Positions 43,881 to 53,199 of a DNA stretch of 64,000 nt are shown piece after piece; the first letter of the stretch is position 1, and every line of letters starts with the position of its first letter. Under the pieces are notes generated by a model. It made no database searches, had not been told where the DNA came from, and worked only from the letters and a program-made list of their open reading frames with translations. The stretch comes from Candidatus Leptovillus affinis (GTDB taxonomy: Bacteria > Chloroflexota > Anaerolineae > Promineifilales > Promineifilaceae): the NCBI GenBank assembly GCA_016705235.1, contig JADIYP010000001.1, positions 682,001 to 746,000 on the forward strand. Reading direction: 5' to 3'. The translations under genes and the position numbers were made by a program.

Positions 43881-45820
43881 CTTTGGTCGGCCAGGATAAA
43901 AGAGGCGTCGGGCAGGATACGGCCGTCTGCCCCATAAGCTGTCAGGCGCGAGCCATCGGCGCGAAACAGGCCCACGGCCACGCGCAGGCAGCCATCGGCG
44001 GGCAGCGCTTCCAGGTTGATGTGCTTTACGTCATGGATACGGTCGCCGGGCGAGAGAAAGGTGAAGGGCAGCATGCGCTCCAGCGCATACCCGCTGCCCT
44101 CGCCGATCAGGTTGCCCTGGCAGTCCAGAACATGGCGGAAAATCGTCGCCTGGGGGTCAGGACCGGTGAAAATCCAGTCCAAACTCACAGTTACCGTCTG
44201 ATCATTCAGGCTGTACTGGCTGTTGGTCAGGAAAACGGCGTTGGCGAAGTTCGCCTGGTAGCCGGTTGGCGGCTGATCGTCGCCGGCTTGCAGAGAACCG
44301 GCATAGACAACTTGGGAACGGCCGTCAGCCATAAATTGGGTCAACCAGACGCCGTCATGCTCATACGCTTGCCGGGTCAACAATTCCATGTGCCACCACT
44401 GATCCACGTCTTCTTCGGCCGTTGCCAGGTAATAATCGGGCAAATCGGGCCGGAGATCGGGGAATGTGGCGATGGTGACCGGCCAATCGACGCCGCTGTT
44501 CAGGTGAATGAGTTGTTGGGTGTTGAGGTAGGGCGCCAGCACGGCAATCCCATCATTGCCGATGGGATACCATTGTTTTTTGTAGGCCAGCCAATTGGTG
44601 GTATTGATGACAATGTCGCGCTTGGCGGGGCGTTCCTGGGCGATGCGGCTCATTTGCCGCAGTGGCGTCAGGGCAAAGACGTGCAAATTGACCTCGCGCT
44701 GGACGTAACGTACCGGCACGGCCGTTGTCAGAACGAGCAATCCGCCGGCCACCGCCCACCGCCACCAGACACGGCCGTTGCCCTGCCCGGTTGGGGCCGC
44801 CAGGGTCACGATTACCGTCGCCCACATCACCGCCGCGCCCACGCCGGTAAAATAAAGCAGCCGCGGGCTGATGGAGATGTAATCGTATGGCAGGGCAACA
44901 ACGGCGGGCAGCATGGCCACGGCCGTCCAGCCTACGCCCAATCCCAACGCTGCCCACTGCCGCCCGCGCCCCAAAATCAAGGCCGCCAACAGCAGTCCCG
45001 CGCCGCCCACCAGCCAGATTGCCGTCAGATCGCGCCAACCGCGGGTATCGATAAACCATTTGGCCAGCGGCTGCCAGGGATAGGTGGGCGCTTGAAAAAA
45101 GAACGTGATCTTAAAAAACAGCAGTTCCAGGCTGTCTATCTGGCGGCCAACTGTTTCGTTGCCGCTTTTGGGCACGGCGTACCAGACCGGCAAATAGAGG
45201 GCGCTGACCAGAGGCAGCACGGCCGTTACCCACTTTTGCCGCCACGCCTGCCGCCAATCGGCCACAAGCCACACCAGAGCCAGCAGCGCCCCGGCCATGA
45301 TGCCCGCTTCGTGAATATACGGCGTCAGCAGCGCGGCGGCCAGCGCCAGCGCCAGATAGCGGCGCACGGCCGTTGCCTGATAGCGCAGCACGGCCAACGC
45401 GCCGATTAACGTGAACAAAGTCACGAGTGGGTGCATCGCCGCCGCAAAATGGGGCACCGGCAGCGCGGCAAAGGGATAAACGACAAACAGCAGCGCCGCC
45501 AGCAGTTCAACGGCCGTGCGCGCTGGCGGCGTACCGCCCCGATACAGTTTCCCCGCCAGTTTGCCGGTCAGGGCGCTGTTGGCGGCGTGGATGAGCAGGA
45601 CCAGCAGGTGAGGCACGGCCGTTTGCCCCGGCGGCAGCAGGCCAAACAAAATTTTGTACAGGGTGAAAATGATCGGCCGATAGTAGGGCGCGCCTGTCAC
45701 GTCGGTCCAGATTGCCACAAAACTTTTGGCAGTGGCGAAGTTGTAATGCGGAAAATCGTCCCAGAAATAGGGCAGCGGTAGGGTACGGCCGTACAGCCAC
45801 ACCGCCACCGCCAGCGGCAA
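43877..45820 (-). CDS. Large polytopic membrane protein of the same cluster (uncertain start)
   Basis: 647 residues from TTG 45820. The DDF motif in LPYFWDDFPHYNFATAKSF near residue 15 is in the position of GT39 acidic motifs; about 11 membrane helices follow to residue 400, then soluble beta-rich regions (VSLDWIFTGPDPQATIF and others). The frame extends upstream without any ATG or GTG until a stop near 45911. The ATG at 45885, which overlaps the neighbour's stop exactly as elsewhere in this cluster, is in another frame. Either the gene starts at TTG, or a frameshift (real or sequencing error) cut its first membrane helix (PALALVLLPLAVAVWLYG). Substrate unknown. Confidence 0.7.
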   Translation of the reverse strand: MPLAVAVWLYGRTLPLPYFWDDFPHYNFATAKSFVAIWTDVTGAPYYRPIIFTLYKILFGLLPPGQTAVPHLLVLLIHAANSALTGKLAGKLYRGGTPPARTAVELLAALLFVVYPFAALPVPHFAAAMHPLVTLFTLIGALAVLRYQATAVRRYLALALAAALLTPYIHEAGIMAGALLALVWLVADWRQAWRQKWVTAVLPLVSALYLPVWYAVPKSGNETVGRQIDSLELLFFKITFFFQAPTYPWQPLAKWFIDTRGWRDLTAIWLVGGAGLLLAALILGRGRQWAALGLGVGWTAVAMLPAVVALPYDYISISPRLLYFTGVGAAVMWATVIVTLAAPTGQGNGRVWWRWAVAGGLLVLTTAVPVRYVQREVNLHVFALTPLRQMSRIAQERPAKRDIVINTTNWLAYKKQWYPIGNDGIAVLAPYLNTQQLIHLNSGVDWPVTIATFPDLRPDLPDYYLATAEEDVDQWWHMELLTRQAYEHDGVWLTQFMADGRSQVVYAGSLQAGDDQPPTGYQANFANAVFLTNSQYSLNDQTVTVSLDWIFTGPDPQATIFRHVLDCQGNLIGEGSGYALERMLPFTFLSPGDRIHDVKHINLEALPADGCLRVAVGLFRADGSRLTAYGADGRILPDASFILADQR

Positions 45821-45881
45821 AAGTACCAGCGCAAGGGCAGGCCAGCGCGGCCGGGTAATTTGCCGGGATGAGGCGCGGCGG

Positions 45882-48713
45882 TCATGGCTGCTCCTTAACG
45901 GTGATTTGGCCTACGGGAACACGGCCGTCTGGCAGCTCTTGCCCATTCCACACGGTAAACGGCCGGACAAATGTGTCCGGATCGTACAGCCCAACCCATA
46001 CCGTATAATCGCCCGGCGGCACATCCGCGCCAATGGCTACATCCTGGGGATCGATGATCACTTCTCCGGCGCGCCAACTGATGGTTGGCCGGAAGCCTTG
46101 CATCGGCAGGCCATCACGCTGGGCGACGATTTGGCCCTGCGCGTCAGCAATGTGCACAAAGATGGCGTAATTTGTGCCGGGCACGGCGACCGCCTGCCAG
46201 ATGAGAGTCAGCGGCAGCGTTTGGCCGGGCTGGATGCGGGTCTGCGGCAAATCAACGCCCTGCAAGGTGATTTCCGCCGGATTACCGAAGGCGGCGTTTA
46301 CCGCCTGTGAAAATGGCGGCAGTTCACTGATCAGCGGCCAGGCGGCGACGGACAGTGGGGTGTTGAGCGTGATGGTCCGGCTGACTGAGCCATCGGCGTT
46401 TAACAGGCTCAGGCGCAGGGTGTGGGGTTCGGCAACGGCCGTTGCCGGCAGGACAAATTCAGCTTTGCTTTGCAAAATCTCGCCTGGCTGCCAGGCGGAC
46501 CCCGGGTAATTGGCCTGTGTCAGCGGCAGTTCGGTCGTGGTAACGAGTTGGCCGGAAGGCGCGAGCAGTTCAATGCGCAAACGCAAGCCATCGGGCGGTG
46601 TTTGCCGGACACGCCAGAAAAGGTCCACCGGCGTCAGGTGGCCGGGGCGTATTTCGCTGTCCGGCAGGTGATAACCCAGAAGGCTGAGCGGCCCCATGGT
46701 GGCGTTTTGCGGTGTGTGGGACGGCAGTTGGGCAGGGTCGCTGCCGCTTTTCATGGCGATGTGGCCCAACAAGATATCGATCTCGCCGCCGGTGGTGGAC
46801 AGGGGACGGCCGTCCTGGTCCAGCATGCGCAGCCAGAGGGTGTAGTCGCCGGTTGGCAGACCCGTTTGCCAGCGTATCTCGTGGTCGGTGCGCAGCAGGC
46901 TGTTGGCAGACATAACGGCGGGCGGCGGCTGCTGCCAAAGGTCCTGGTCGATTTGCTGCCAGAGACGGCCGTCGGCGTCCAATAGGCGCAGTGAGAGGGT
47001 GTAGGCATCGCCGGTCTGTTCGGTTGGCCGCCAGTAGGAAGACAGCCACCAGGGTGATCCGGCTTTGGCCGAGTTTGGCCATTCGGTTCCGGCTAATTGT
47101 AATCCGTTGGTGAAAACGGCCGTGGTGGGAACGGCCGTGTCCGGCAGCGCCGGATAAACGGGATCAGGCAGGTAGGCGGTTAGTTCCGTTTTCAGCCACA
47201 GGCTGGGAAAGGTAAATATGCCCAACTCAACCCAATGTTCGGCCGCCCAGTTGGGCAGCGCGTCGGCGGGAAAGCCGTTGCGTGGGGCGGGGGCGTTTAA
47301 GAACCAGATGCGCCGGGCGGCTGCGCCTGTTTGCTCGAAGACGGCCGTTACCTCCGCCACATCACGCTGCCCAAACTGCGGGATCGCTTGCCAGGGCGCG
47401 GCCCCGTCATAATAAAAATCGAAGGTGAACCCGATGAGCGTATCGTGCAAAATGATCACGTCGCCGGGTTGGGCGACCTCGGTCAGGTACAAAGCCGCGC
47501 CGCGCACATCGTCGATCCGCATGTGCGAATCGGTGAATTGGGTGTGCAGCCAATCGGCTTGCAGGCCCACCACCAGCAGCCCCAGGAGCAATCCAGACCA
47601 GCGCGCAAGTCGAGCGAGGGGTTGGTTTTGCAGGCGCGGATGGTTTTGCGCCGTCCAGCCGCCCACGACGCCGCTGGCGCACAAAATAAGAAAGGGAGGC
47701 AGACCGATAAGCAGATGGCGCACGCCGTTGTACAGTGGGTTGATGGTTGAGAGCAAGATCAATAACCCCAGAGGGATGATCTGATAGCCAAGCAGAAGCA
47801 AAACCCCGGCACGGCGGATAAACCAGCCCCAAATCAACCCTAAGATGGCCAACATGAGTACCGGCGCTGTGCGCCACCAGGGGTGAAGGATGCCAAATAC
47901 TTCGCCGGAACTAAAGGCGCTGAGGGCATGGGCAAGAATGTCTTTGACCGGCGTGTAATAAAAATCGACCTGCTGCCCGGCCCGAAAGCGGTTGTAGGCG
48001 ACCCAGATCACGGGCAGCGTAAGCAGGGCGAGGGCGCCCAAACCGAGCCAGAGGCGGCGGTTGGCCAGCAGGCGGCGGCTGTGCGGCTGGGTGGCCATCT
48101 GCTGGATGGCGTCAATGAGCAGGGTAACAAGGCCGAAGGCCAGGACAAAGAAGGCGAAGTAATGGGTGAGGATGCCCAGGAATCCGGCGGCGGCCCACAA
48201 GATCAGCCAGGGCCAACGGCCGTCCCGCTTACCGGCCAAAACGAAACGAACCAGCCCATAAACCGAGAGCAAATTAAGGGTGAGCAGCAGCCCATAGTTG
48301 CGGATGATGGGAGATTGCCAGACGTGGAGCGGGGAAACGGCCGTCAGCAATGCGGCCATTACCCCCACCGACGAGCCGAAAACGGCCGTGCCCAGCACAT
48401 ACATCAGCGGCACGGCCAGCGTTGCCAGCGCCGCGCCCAAAAAACGCAGCGCCGCCGCATGATCGCCAACCGCGCTGCGCCAAAAATGCAGCAGCAAAAA
48501 ATAGAGGGGTGGATTGGTGTCGTTGGTATCGACGCCATCTACGGTGATGATGTTGCTTAAGACCGCCGCTGGCGGCTGCCCGGCGCGGTAGAGGCTTAAG
48601 CCTTCATCGCTCCACATCGACTGGCCGTCGAGTTGGTGGATGCGCAGCCCGAAACCCAGGCTGATGATGAGCAGCAGCAAAAGCTGCCTGAACGTAGATG
48701 GGCGAAAGAGCAT
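45882..48713 (-). CDS. Very large GT39-like membrane glycosyltransferase with three C-terminal modules
   Basis: 943 residues. The N-terminal SMWSDEGLSLYRAG near residue 33 is the strongest DE motif of the cluster, typical of GT39/ArnT-like enzymes, and THYFAFFVLAFGLVTL-type helices follow up to about residue 400. A luminal region (GDVIILHDTLIGFTFDFYYD) and at least three repeats of the beta module (SPWWLSSYWRPTEQTGDAYT, TPVDLFWRVRQTPPDGLRL, LPLTLIWQAVAVPGTNYAIFVHI) complete it. The length is well beyond the usual ~500 residues for the family. It probably glycosylates a surface polymer; the shared modules may bind it. Confidence 0.8.
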   Translation of the reverse strand: MLFRPSTFRQLLLLLIISLGFGLRIHQLDGQSMWSDEGLSLYRAGQPPAAVLSNIITVDGVDTNDTNPPLYFLLLHFWRSAVGDHAAALRFLGAALATLAVPLMYVLGTAVFGSSVGVMAALLTAVSPLHVWQSPIIRNYGLLLTLNLLSVYGLVRFVLAGKRDGRWPWLILWAAAGFLGILTHYFAFFVLAFGLVTLLIDAIQQMATQPHSRRLLANRRLWLGLGALALLTLPVIWVAYNRFRAGQQVDFYYTPVKDILAHALSAFSSGEVFGILHPWWRTAPVLMLAILGLIWGWFIRRAGVLLLLGYQIIPLGLLILLSTINPLYNGVRHLLIGLPPFLILCASGVVGGWTAQNHPRLQNQPLARLARWSGLLLGLLVVGLQADWLHTQFTDSHMRIDDVRGAALYLTEVAQPGDVIILHDTLIGFTFDFYYDGAAPWQAIPQFGQRDVAEVTAVFEQTGAAARRIWFLNAPAPRNGFPADALPNWAAEHWVELGIFTFPSLWLKTELTAYLPDPVYPALPDTAVPTTAVFTNGLQLAGTEWPNSAKAGSPWWLSSYWRPTEQTGDAYTLSLRLLDADGRLWQQIDQDLWQQPPPAVMSANSLLRTDHEIRWQTGLPTGDYTLWLRMLDQDGRPLSTTGGEIDILLGHIAMKSGSDPAQLPSHTPQNATMGPLSLLGYHLPDSEIRPGHLTPVDLFWRVRQTPPDGLRLRIELLAPSGQLVTTTELPLTQANYPGSAWQPGEILQSKAEFVLPATAVAEPHTLRLSLLNADGSVSRTITLNTPLSVAAWPLISELPPFSQAVNAAFGNPAEITLQGVDLPQTRIQPGQTLPLTLIWQAVAVPGTNYAIFVHIADAQGQIVAQRDGLPMQGFRPTISWRAGEVIIDPQDVAIGADVPPGDYTVWVGLYDPDTFVRPFTVWNGQELPDGRVPVGQITVKEQP

Positions 48714-48722
48714 GGTCCGATT

Positions 48723-50993
48723 TTAATCCGTTTTGCCGTTTATCGTCACCTGACCCAGCGGGAACTCCTGGCCCAGGCGCTCCCCCGAGGCCAGATCATA
48801 CCAACCGACGACCAACTGGTACACGCCGGGCGGTAAATCGGCGGGAATAGGAAACGGCCGTTCATCGGTAATGATCTCGCCCACCGGCCACCAGGAAGTG
48901 GGATACCAGCCGTCCAAAGGCGAGCCATCGGCCTGGGCGATGGGCGGGCCGGCAGCGCCGGCGCGAAGATGGACAAAGGTCTGGTAATCGCCGGTTAATG
49001 GCTGGTTGGCCGCCCAGGTCAGGCGCAGCGTTTCGCTTGTTCCCGGCGTCCAGGTCGGGTTGAAAGTGGCGTCGAGCAGTTGGATGGGGTCGGTGGCGGT
49101 GGGGGAAACGGCCGTTACCGGAGTGTCATGCGCTTCCAGGCGGATGGAGGCGGCAAATGGGTTGGGCAGCGGGTCGCCAACGGCCGTGAAAGCTGGCAGC
49201 CGCTGCCCGGCAGCCTCATCGATCAGGCCGATTTCGACCTGGTAGACCAATGTTGCAGCCAAAGCCTCCGGCACGCCAATGTGGATGGTATCACAGGAGC
49301 CATCACCACTCTGCCACGCGCTGCTGGGCAGCAGCCCATTTCCGGGGTAGGTGCGCCGGGCGGCGGCCAGTCCATTTCCCGGCCCGATGATCTGGAGCAA
49401 GAAGGTGTAATCAGTATCGGTTTGACCCAGTGCGCGCCAGCACACTTCCACCGGTACGATGCTGCCAGCGCTGGCTTGTGGTGGCAAATCGATGCGCAAA
49501 ATTTGCACCAGCGGGTGATCGGCGTCTGCGCCGAACTGCCAGCCGAGAGTAGGCGGGATGGCGTTCAGCTCAGTTTCGGCAAGCAAGTTGGGGACGTAGG
49601 CGGGTTTGAGCAGCAGCAGCGGCGCGGCCAAAGCGCAGGCAAGGACGAACCCGTAACCGACCAGGGGAAGTCTGGGGTGCAGGGCATCCCAGCCAATAAC
49701 CAGCAGGAGGGATATGGGGGCAAGGGCGGGAAAGAGCAAACGGCCGTGCGGGGCCACCACACGACGCATCCAAATCTCTAAAAACAGGGCAACCACCGCC
49801 ACCGTCACCAGCAGGAGGATGGGCAGCAGCGGCGTGGGACGCGGTGGCGCGGTTTTTTGCCAGCGGCGCGCCAGCCTGAGCAGCCCAACGGCGGCCAACA
49901 GCATCAGGATGAAGAAACCGGCGTAAACCCAATCGGCAGGGCGAATGGCTCCCCAACCCAGCGCCAGCCAGTACGAGCGGGCCACTTCAAGCCAGCGGGC
50001 GTTTTGCCCTGCCAGTGTGCCGCCGTTGCTGAGGGACCAGGGCGCATAATCGTGGGTATCCAGGCCAACTGGTGAGCCGAACAGCAGCCAGTTTCGGGCA
50101 AACCACCAACCGGCGACGGCCGTTACCCCACCGGCCATCCCTAAACCCGCCCACAGGACGGAGCGAAAGGGCTGCTGCCGCGAAACCCACAGCCAACCAA
50201 GCCCTACCCCCGCCGGAACCAGCAAGACCAGGGCGCTGACTTTTGTCAATCCGGCCAGACCAAACAGACTGCCGGTCAGCAGCGCCAGCCAGGGTGAGAG
50301 GGACGGCCGTTGCAGCAAAACGACCAGCGCCCACAAGGCCAGGGCGCTAAGAGCGGCGGCAGGGATGTCATTGGAAACCATGCCGCTCAAATACACAACC
50401 TGAGGCGTCACGGCGATGAGGAAAGCGGTTCCCCAGGCGATGTGCGGCGCGGCGGGCCTGATTTGCCGCGCCAGGCCATAGGCGCTGATGATAAGCAGCA
50501 GGCCGAATAACAGGGTGACGCCTCTGGCCAGGTAGAATGCCAACCAGCCGCCTTGTAACGGCCGTGTATCAGTCGGGTAATGGATGGCCACATTGTCATT
50601 GTCGGGTAAATCGTGGGGTAGGGGCGCCAGGTAGTGGGGATTGGGTCGGTAAACAGCCGATGGCTCAGTTAGACGGCCGATCCGCATGGGTAAGGATGCC
50701 AGGAAATAGTAGAAAGGAGGTTGGCTGGCCTCCTGCTGCACAGGTGTTTCCCAGGCGGCTGCGCCTTGGGGCGGCAGTTCCAGCCTGTCGGCCAACCAGG
50801 TAATGTAGGCGAAGTGTTGGGCTTCATCAGGGCCTTCAAAAGGGGGGATGAGCCAACTGTACAGGCTGGTCAGCAGTATAAATAAGAAGAGAATGGCAAT
50901 TATTGGCCATTGGTTTCTGGCTGACCAGCGGCTCCTTGCCGGCCAGCGGCTGGAGGGTGCGGCTTGGGGAAACGGCCGTTTCTGTTCGCTCAT
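48723..50993 (-). CDS. DUF2142-like polytopic membrane protein with C-terminal beta modules
   Basis: 756 residues. The N-terminus has a membrane helix (WPIIAILFLFILLTSLYSWL) and the PFEGPDEAQHFAYITWLADRL motif, then EASQPPFYYFLASLPMRIG and about ten more helices. The C-terminal 260 residues contain two modules (VPVEVCWRALGQTDTDYTFLLQI and LRLTWAANQPLTGDYQTFVHL, the second ending GVYQLVVGWYDLASGERL). It is the first gene of the four-gene transcript; the next start is 9 bp after its stop. The close similarity in layout to 41661-43880 suggests gene duplication. Six or more ACGGCCGT copies are present. Confidence 0.77.
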   Translation of the reverse strand: MSEQKRPFPQAAPSSRWPARSRWSARNQWPIIAILFLFILLTSLYSWLIPPFEGPDEAQHFAYITWLADRLELPPQGAAAWETPVQQEASQPPFYYFLASLPMRIGRLTEPSAVYRPNPHYLAPLPHDLPDNDNVAIHYPTDTRPLQGGWLAFYLARGVTLLFGLLLIISAYGLARQIRPAAPHIAWGTAFLIAVTPQVVYLSGMVSNDIPAAALSALALWALVVLLQRPSLSPWLALLTGSLFGLAGLTKVSALVLLVPAGVGLGWLWVSRQQPFRSVLWAGLGMAGGVTAVAGWWFARNWLLFGSPVGLDTHDYAPWSLSNGGTLAGQNARWLEVARSYWLALGWGAIRPADWVYAGFFILMLLAAVGLLRLARRWQKTAPPRPTPLLPILLLVTVAVVALFLEIWMRRVVAPHGRLLFPALAPISLLLVIGWDALHPRLPLVGYGFVLACALAAPLLLLKPAYVPNLLAETELNAIPPTLGWQFGADADHPLVQILRIDLPPQASAGSIVPVEVCWRALGQTDTDYTFLLQIIGPGNGLAAARRTYPGNGLLPSSAWQSGDGSCDTIHIGVPEALAATLVYQVEIGLIDEAAGQRLPAFTAVGDPLPNPFAASIRLEAHDTPVTAVSPTATDPIQLLDATFNPTWTPGTSETLRLTWAANQPLTGDYQTFVHLRAGAAGPPIAQADGSPLDGWYPTSWWPVGEIITDERPFPIPADLPPGVYQLVVGWYDLASGERLGQEFPLGQVTINGKTD

Positions 50994-51433
50994 GTGGCCA
51001 AGTATAGCTGGCTTCCCTCAACTTGCATCCGCCCAAAGGGTGACGATTTGGCCACGTTCTCGACAGTTTGTCGAGAAAGGCAGGCATCGGATCAGACGGC
51101 CGTTGTCGTTTACGCCGCCGCCCGTGCTTGTGAATTGTTGGACAAAAGGATACCGCTGGGGTATCATTTTCTAGGCTGCCAGGAGTATATCTACTGGAGG
51201 CTGTTCCCACTTTCCGGCAGTGATAACGCAAAATTCTTGCTGAAAACGGCCGTTACCACAAGGGGTATTCCCCACAAACGGCAGGTGAGAATATCTTCAT
51301 ACAAATTATTCACATTTGGGAATGGCGCCAATTAAATTTTTGATCAGCAAAAGGGAAGAAATAAGGAATCTGTTTAAAACAGTTTCCACATCTTCTTCTA
51401 TAAAAATACCGTGTGTTTCAAGGAGGTTGGTGA
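50994..51433. other. Divergent intergenic region before atpA
   Basis: This 440-bp gap has no convincing gene. Visible elements are the inverted repeat at 51057-51077, two ACGGCCGT copies (51096 and 51247), a palindrome CTGTTTAAAACAG (51370-51382), and a strong AAGGAGG ribosome binding site (51419-51425) for atpA. The promoters of the glycosyltransferase cluster and of the F1-ATPase operon must lie here. Confidence 0.65.
51057..51077. promoter_or_regulatory. Perfect inverted repeat TTCTCGACA-GTT-TGTCGAGAA
   Basis: Two 9-bp arms with a 3-bp spacer, 64 bp upstream of the first membrane-protein gene (minus strand). It is a good candidate operator; alternatively a hairpin in a leader RNA. No regulator can be named. 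Confidence 0.6.
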
Positions 51434-53110
51434 ATGACAACCCTTGCCCCAGACTTTAAAAACATAGCTGATTCGCTTCTGGAGCAAATCAAAACGTTTG
51501 ATCGCAAAGTGGAAGCCCGCAGCGTTGGTAACGTAGTCTCTGTTGGAGACGGCGTGGCCTTCGTCAATGGCCTGGCCGATGTGACCGCCAGTGAGTTGGT
51601 GGAATTTAGCAGCGGCGCGGCTGGATTGGCTTTAAACTTGGAACCAAACATGGTCGGTGTCGTCATCATGGGCGACTATACGAGCATTGAGGTTGGCGAT
51701 GAAGTCCGCTCTACCGGGCGGATTGCATCGGTTCCTGTAGGCGACGCTTTGATTGGCCGTGTAGTAGATGGCCTTGGCAATCCAATTGATGGCAAAGGTC
51801 CAGTTGCCACCAATAAAGTTCGGCCCGTTGAGCGAATTGCCCCCGGCGTGATTGAACGTAAAGGCGTGGACACGCCGGTGCAAACGGGCATCATGGCGAT
51901 TGACTCCATGTTCCCCATCGGCCGTGGTCAGCGCGAATTGATCATTGGCGATCGCCAGACCGGTAAAACAGCGATTTGCCTGGACACTATTATCAACCAA
52001 AAAGGGCTGGACATGGTCTGCATTTATGTAGCCATTGGTCAGCGCGTTGGTCAGGTGGCGCAGGTTGTGGATACGCTGGAGAAGTATGGCGCTATGGATT
52101 ACACGGTCGTCGTTGTGGCTGGCGCTTCCGATCCAGCTCCTATGCAATATTTTGCCCCATATGCCGGCTGCGCAATCGGCGAGGAATTTATGGATCAGGG
52201 TAAAGATGCCCTGGTAATCTATGACGACCTTTCCAAACATGCCTGGGCCTACCGGCAAATGTCCCTGATTTTGCGCCGTCCTCCTGGTCGTGAAGCCTAT
52301 CCTGGTGATATTTTCTCCCTTCACAGCCGCCTATTGGAACGCTCTGTTCGTTTGCGTGACGAATGGGTCATTGTGGAAAAAGGCGCCGAAGTCACTGCGG
52401 ATACCATGGGTGTGGATGGCAAGCGCTTCTTTGGGAATCTGGTTGATGACCAGGTTGAAGAAGCCCTCAAAGTTCTGGGCGACCCCAAACACGAAAAGTA
52501 CGAAGTCAAAAAAATACCGGGAACCGGCGGTTCGTTGACGGCGCTGCCGATCATCGAAACCCTGTTGGGCGACGTTTCGGCTTATATTCCCACCAATGTT
52601 ATTTCGATTACAGATGGACAGATCTTCTTGGAGACTGACCTTTTTAACGCCGGTCAGCGCCCGGCTATTAACACCGGCCTTTCGGTATCTCGTGTGGGCA
52701 GCGCGGCGCAAAAGCGGGCGATGAGTAAAGTTGCCGGTGGTCTGAAGTCTGACTTGTCGCAATACCGAGAATTGGCTGCTTTTGCCCAATTTGGTTCTGA
52801 TTTAGACGCTTCAACGCAGCGGCAGTTAAGCCGTGGCGAACGCCTCATGGAAATGTTGAAACAGCCGCAGTACAATCCGTTGTCGCTTGATCATCAGGTG
52901 ATGCTTATTTTTGCGGGCGGCCGTGGGTACCTGGACAATGTGCCGGTCAATATGGTGCGTAAATGGAGCCAGGACTTTTTGCGGTATATGGATACGGTTC
53001 ACCCGGAGATTGGGCGACCAATACGTGAAAGCGGTGCGTGGACAGATGCGATTCAGGCTGATTTGAAGACGGCCGTTGAAGATTTTAACGCCAGTTGGTC
53101 GGCATCATAA
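51434..53110 (+). CDS. atpA: F1-ATPase alpha subunit with a ~45-residue insertion
   Basis: 558 residues, about 45 more than E. coli AtpA. The P-loop GDRQTGKTA near residue 175, SVSRVGSAAQ with the arginine finger region, and LIYDDLSKHAWAYRQ-like segments are intact. The extra residues lie after LLERSVRLRDEW and before GGSLTALPIIET (about 305-365), a charged segment (DTMGVDGKRFFGN, VDDQVEEALKVLGDPKHEKYE). In E. coli the corresponding stretch is only about 20 residues. It forms, with beta, the catalytic hexamer of ATP synthase. It heads atpA-atpG-atpD-atpC; no delta or Fo gene precedes it. Confidence 0.97.
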   Translation: MTTLAPDFKNIADSLLEQIKTFDRKVEARSVGNVVSVGDGVAFVNGLADVTASELVEFSSGAAGLALNLEPNMVGVVIMGDYTSIEVGDEVRSTGRIASVPVGDALIGRVVDGLGNPIDGKGPVATNKVRPVERIAPGVIERKGVDTPVQTGIMAIDSMFPIGRGQRELIIGDRQTGKTAICLDTIINQKGLDMVCIYVAIGQRVGQVAQVVDTLEKYGAMDYTVVVVAGASDPAPMQYFAPYAGCAIGEEFMDQGKDALVIYDDLSKHAWAYRQMSLILRRPPGREAYPGDIFSLHSRLLERSVRLRDEWVIVEKGAEVTADTMGVDGKRFFGNLVDDQVEEALKVLGDPKHEKYEVKKIPGTGGSLTALPIIETLLGDVSAYIPTNVISITDGQIFLETDLFNAGQRPAINTGLSVSRVGSAAQKRAMSKVAGGLKSDLSQYRELAAFAQFGSDLDASTQRQLSRGERLMEMLKQPQYNPLSLDHQVMLIFAGGRGYLDNVPVNMVRKWSQDFLRYMDTVHPEIGRPIRESGAWTDAIQADLKTAVEDFNASWSAS

Positions 53111-53199
53111 TTGTGTCAGGTGTTCAAGTTCGCCTGTCGTTTGGGTGGTTTGCTTAACCTGACGCCGGAAAACTTGGCACACAAACACCGGAGACACGT

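Noticed and set aside
43859..45409. A 516-residue open frame on the plus strand
   Set aside because: It is antisense to the membrane protein gene at 43877-45820 and has no coherent fold or start signal.
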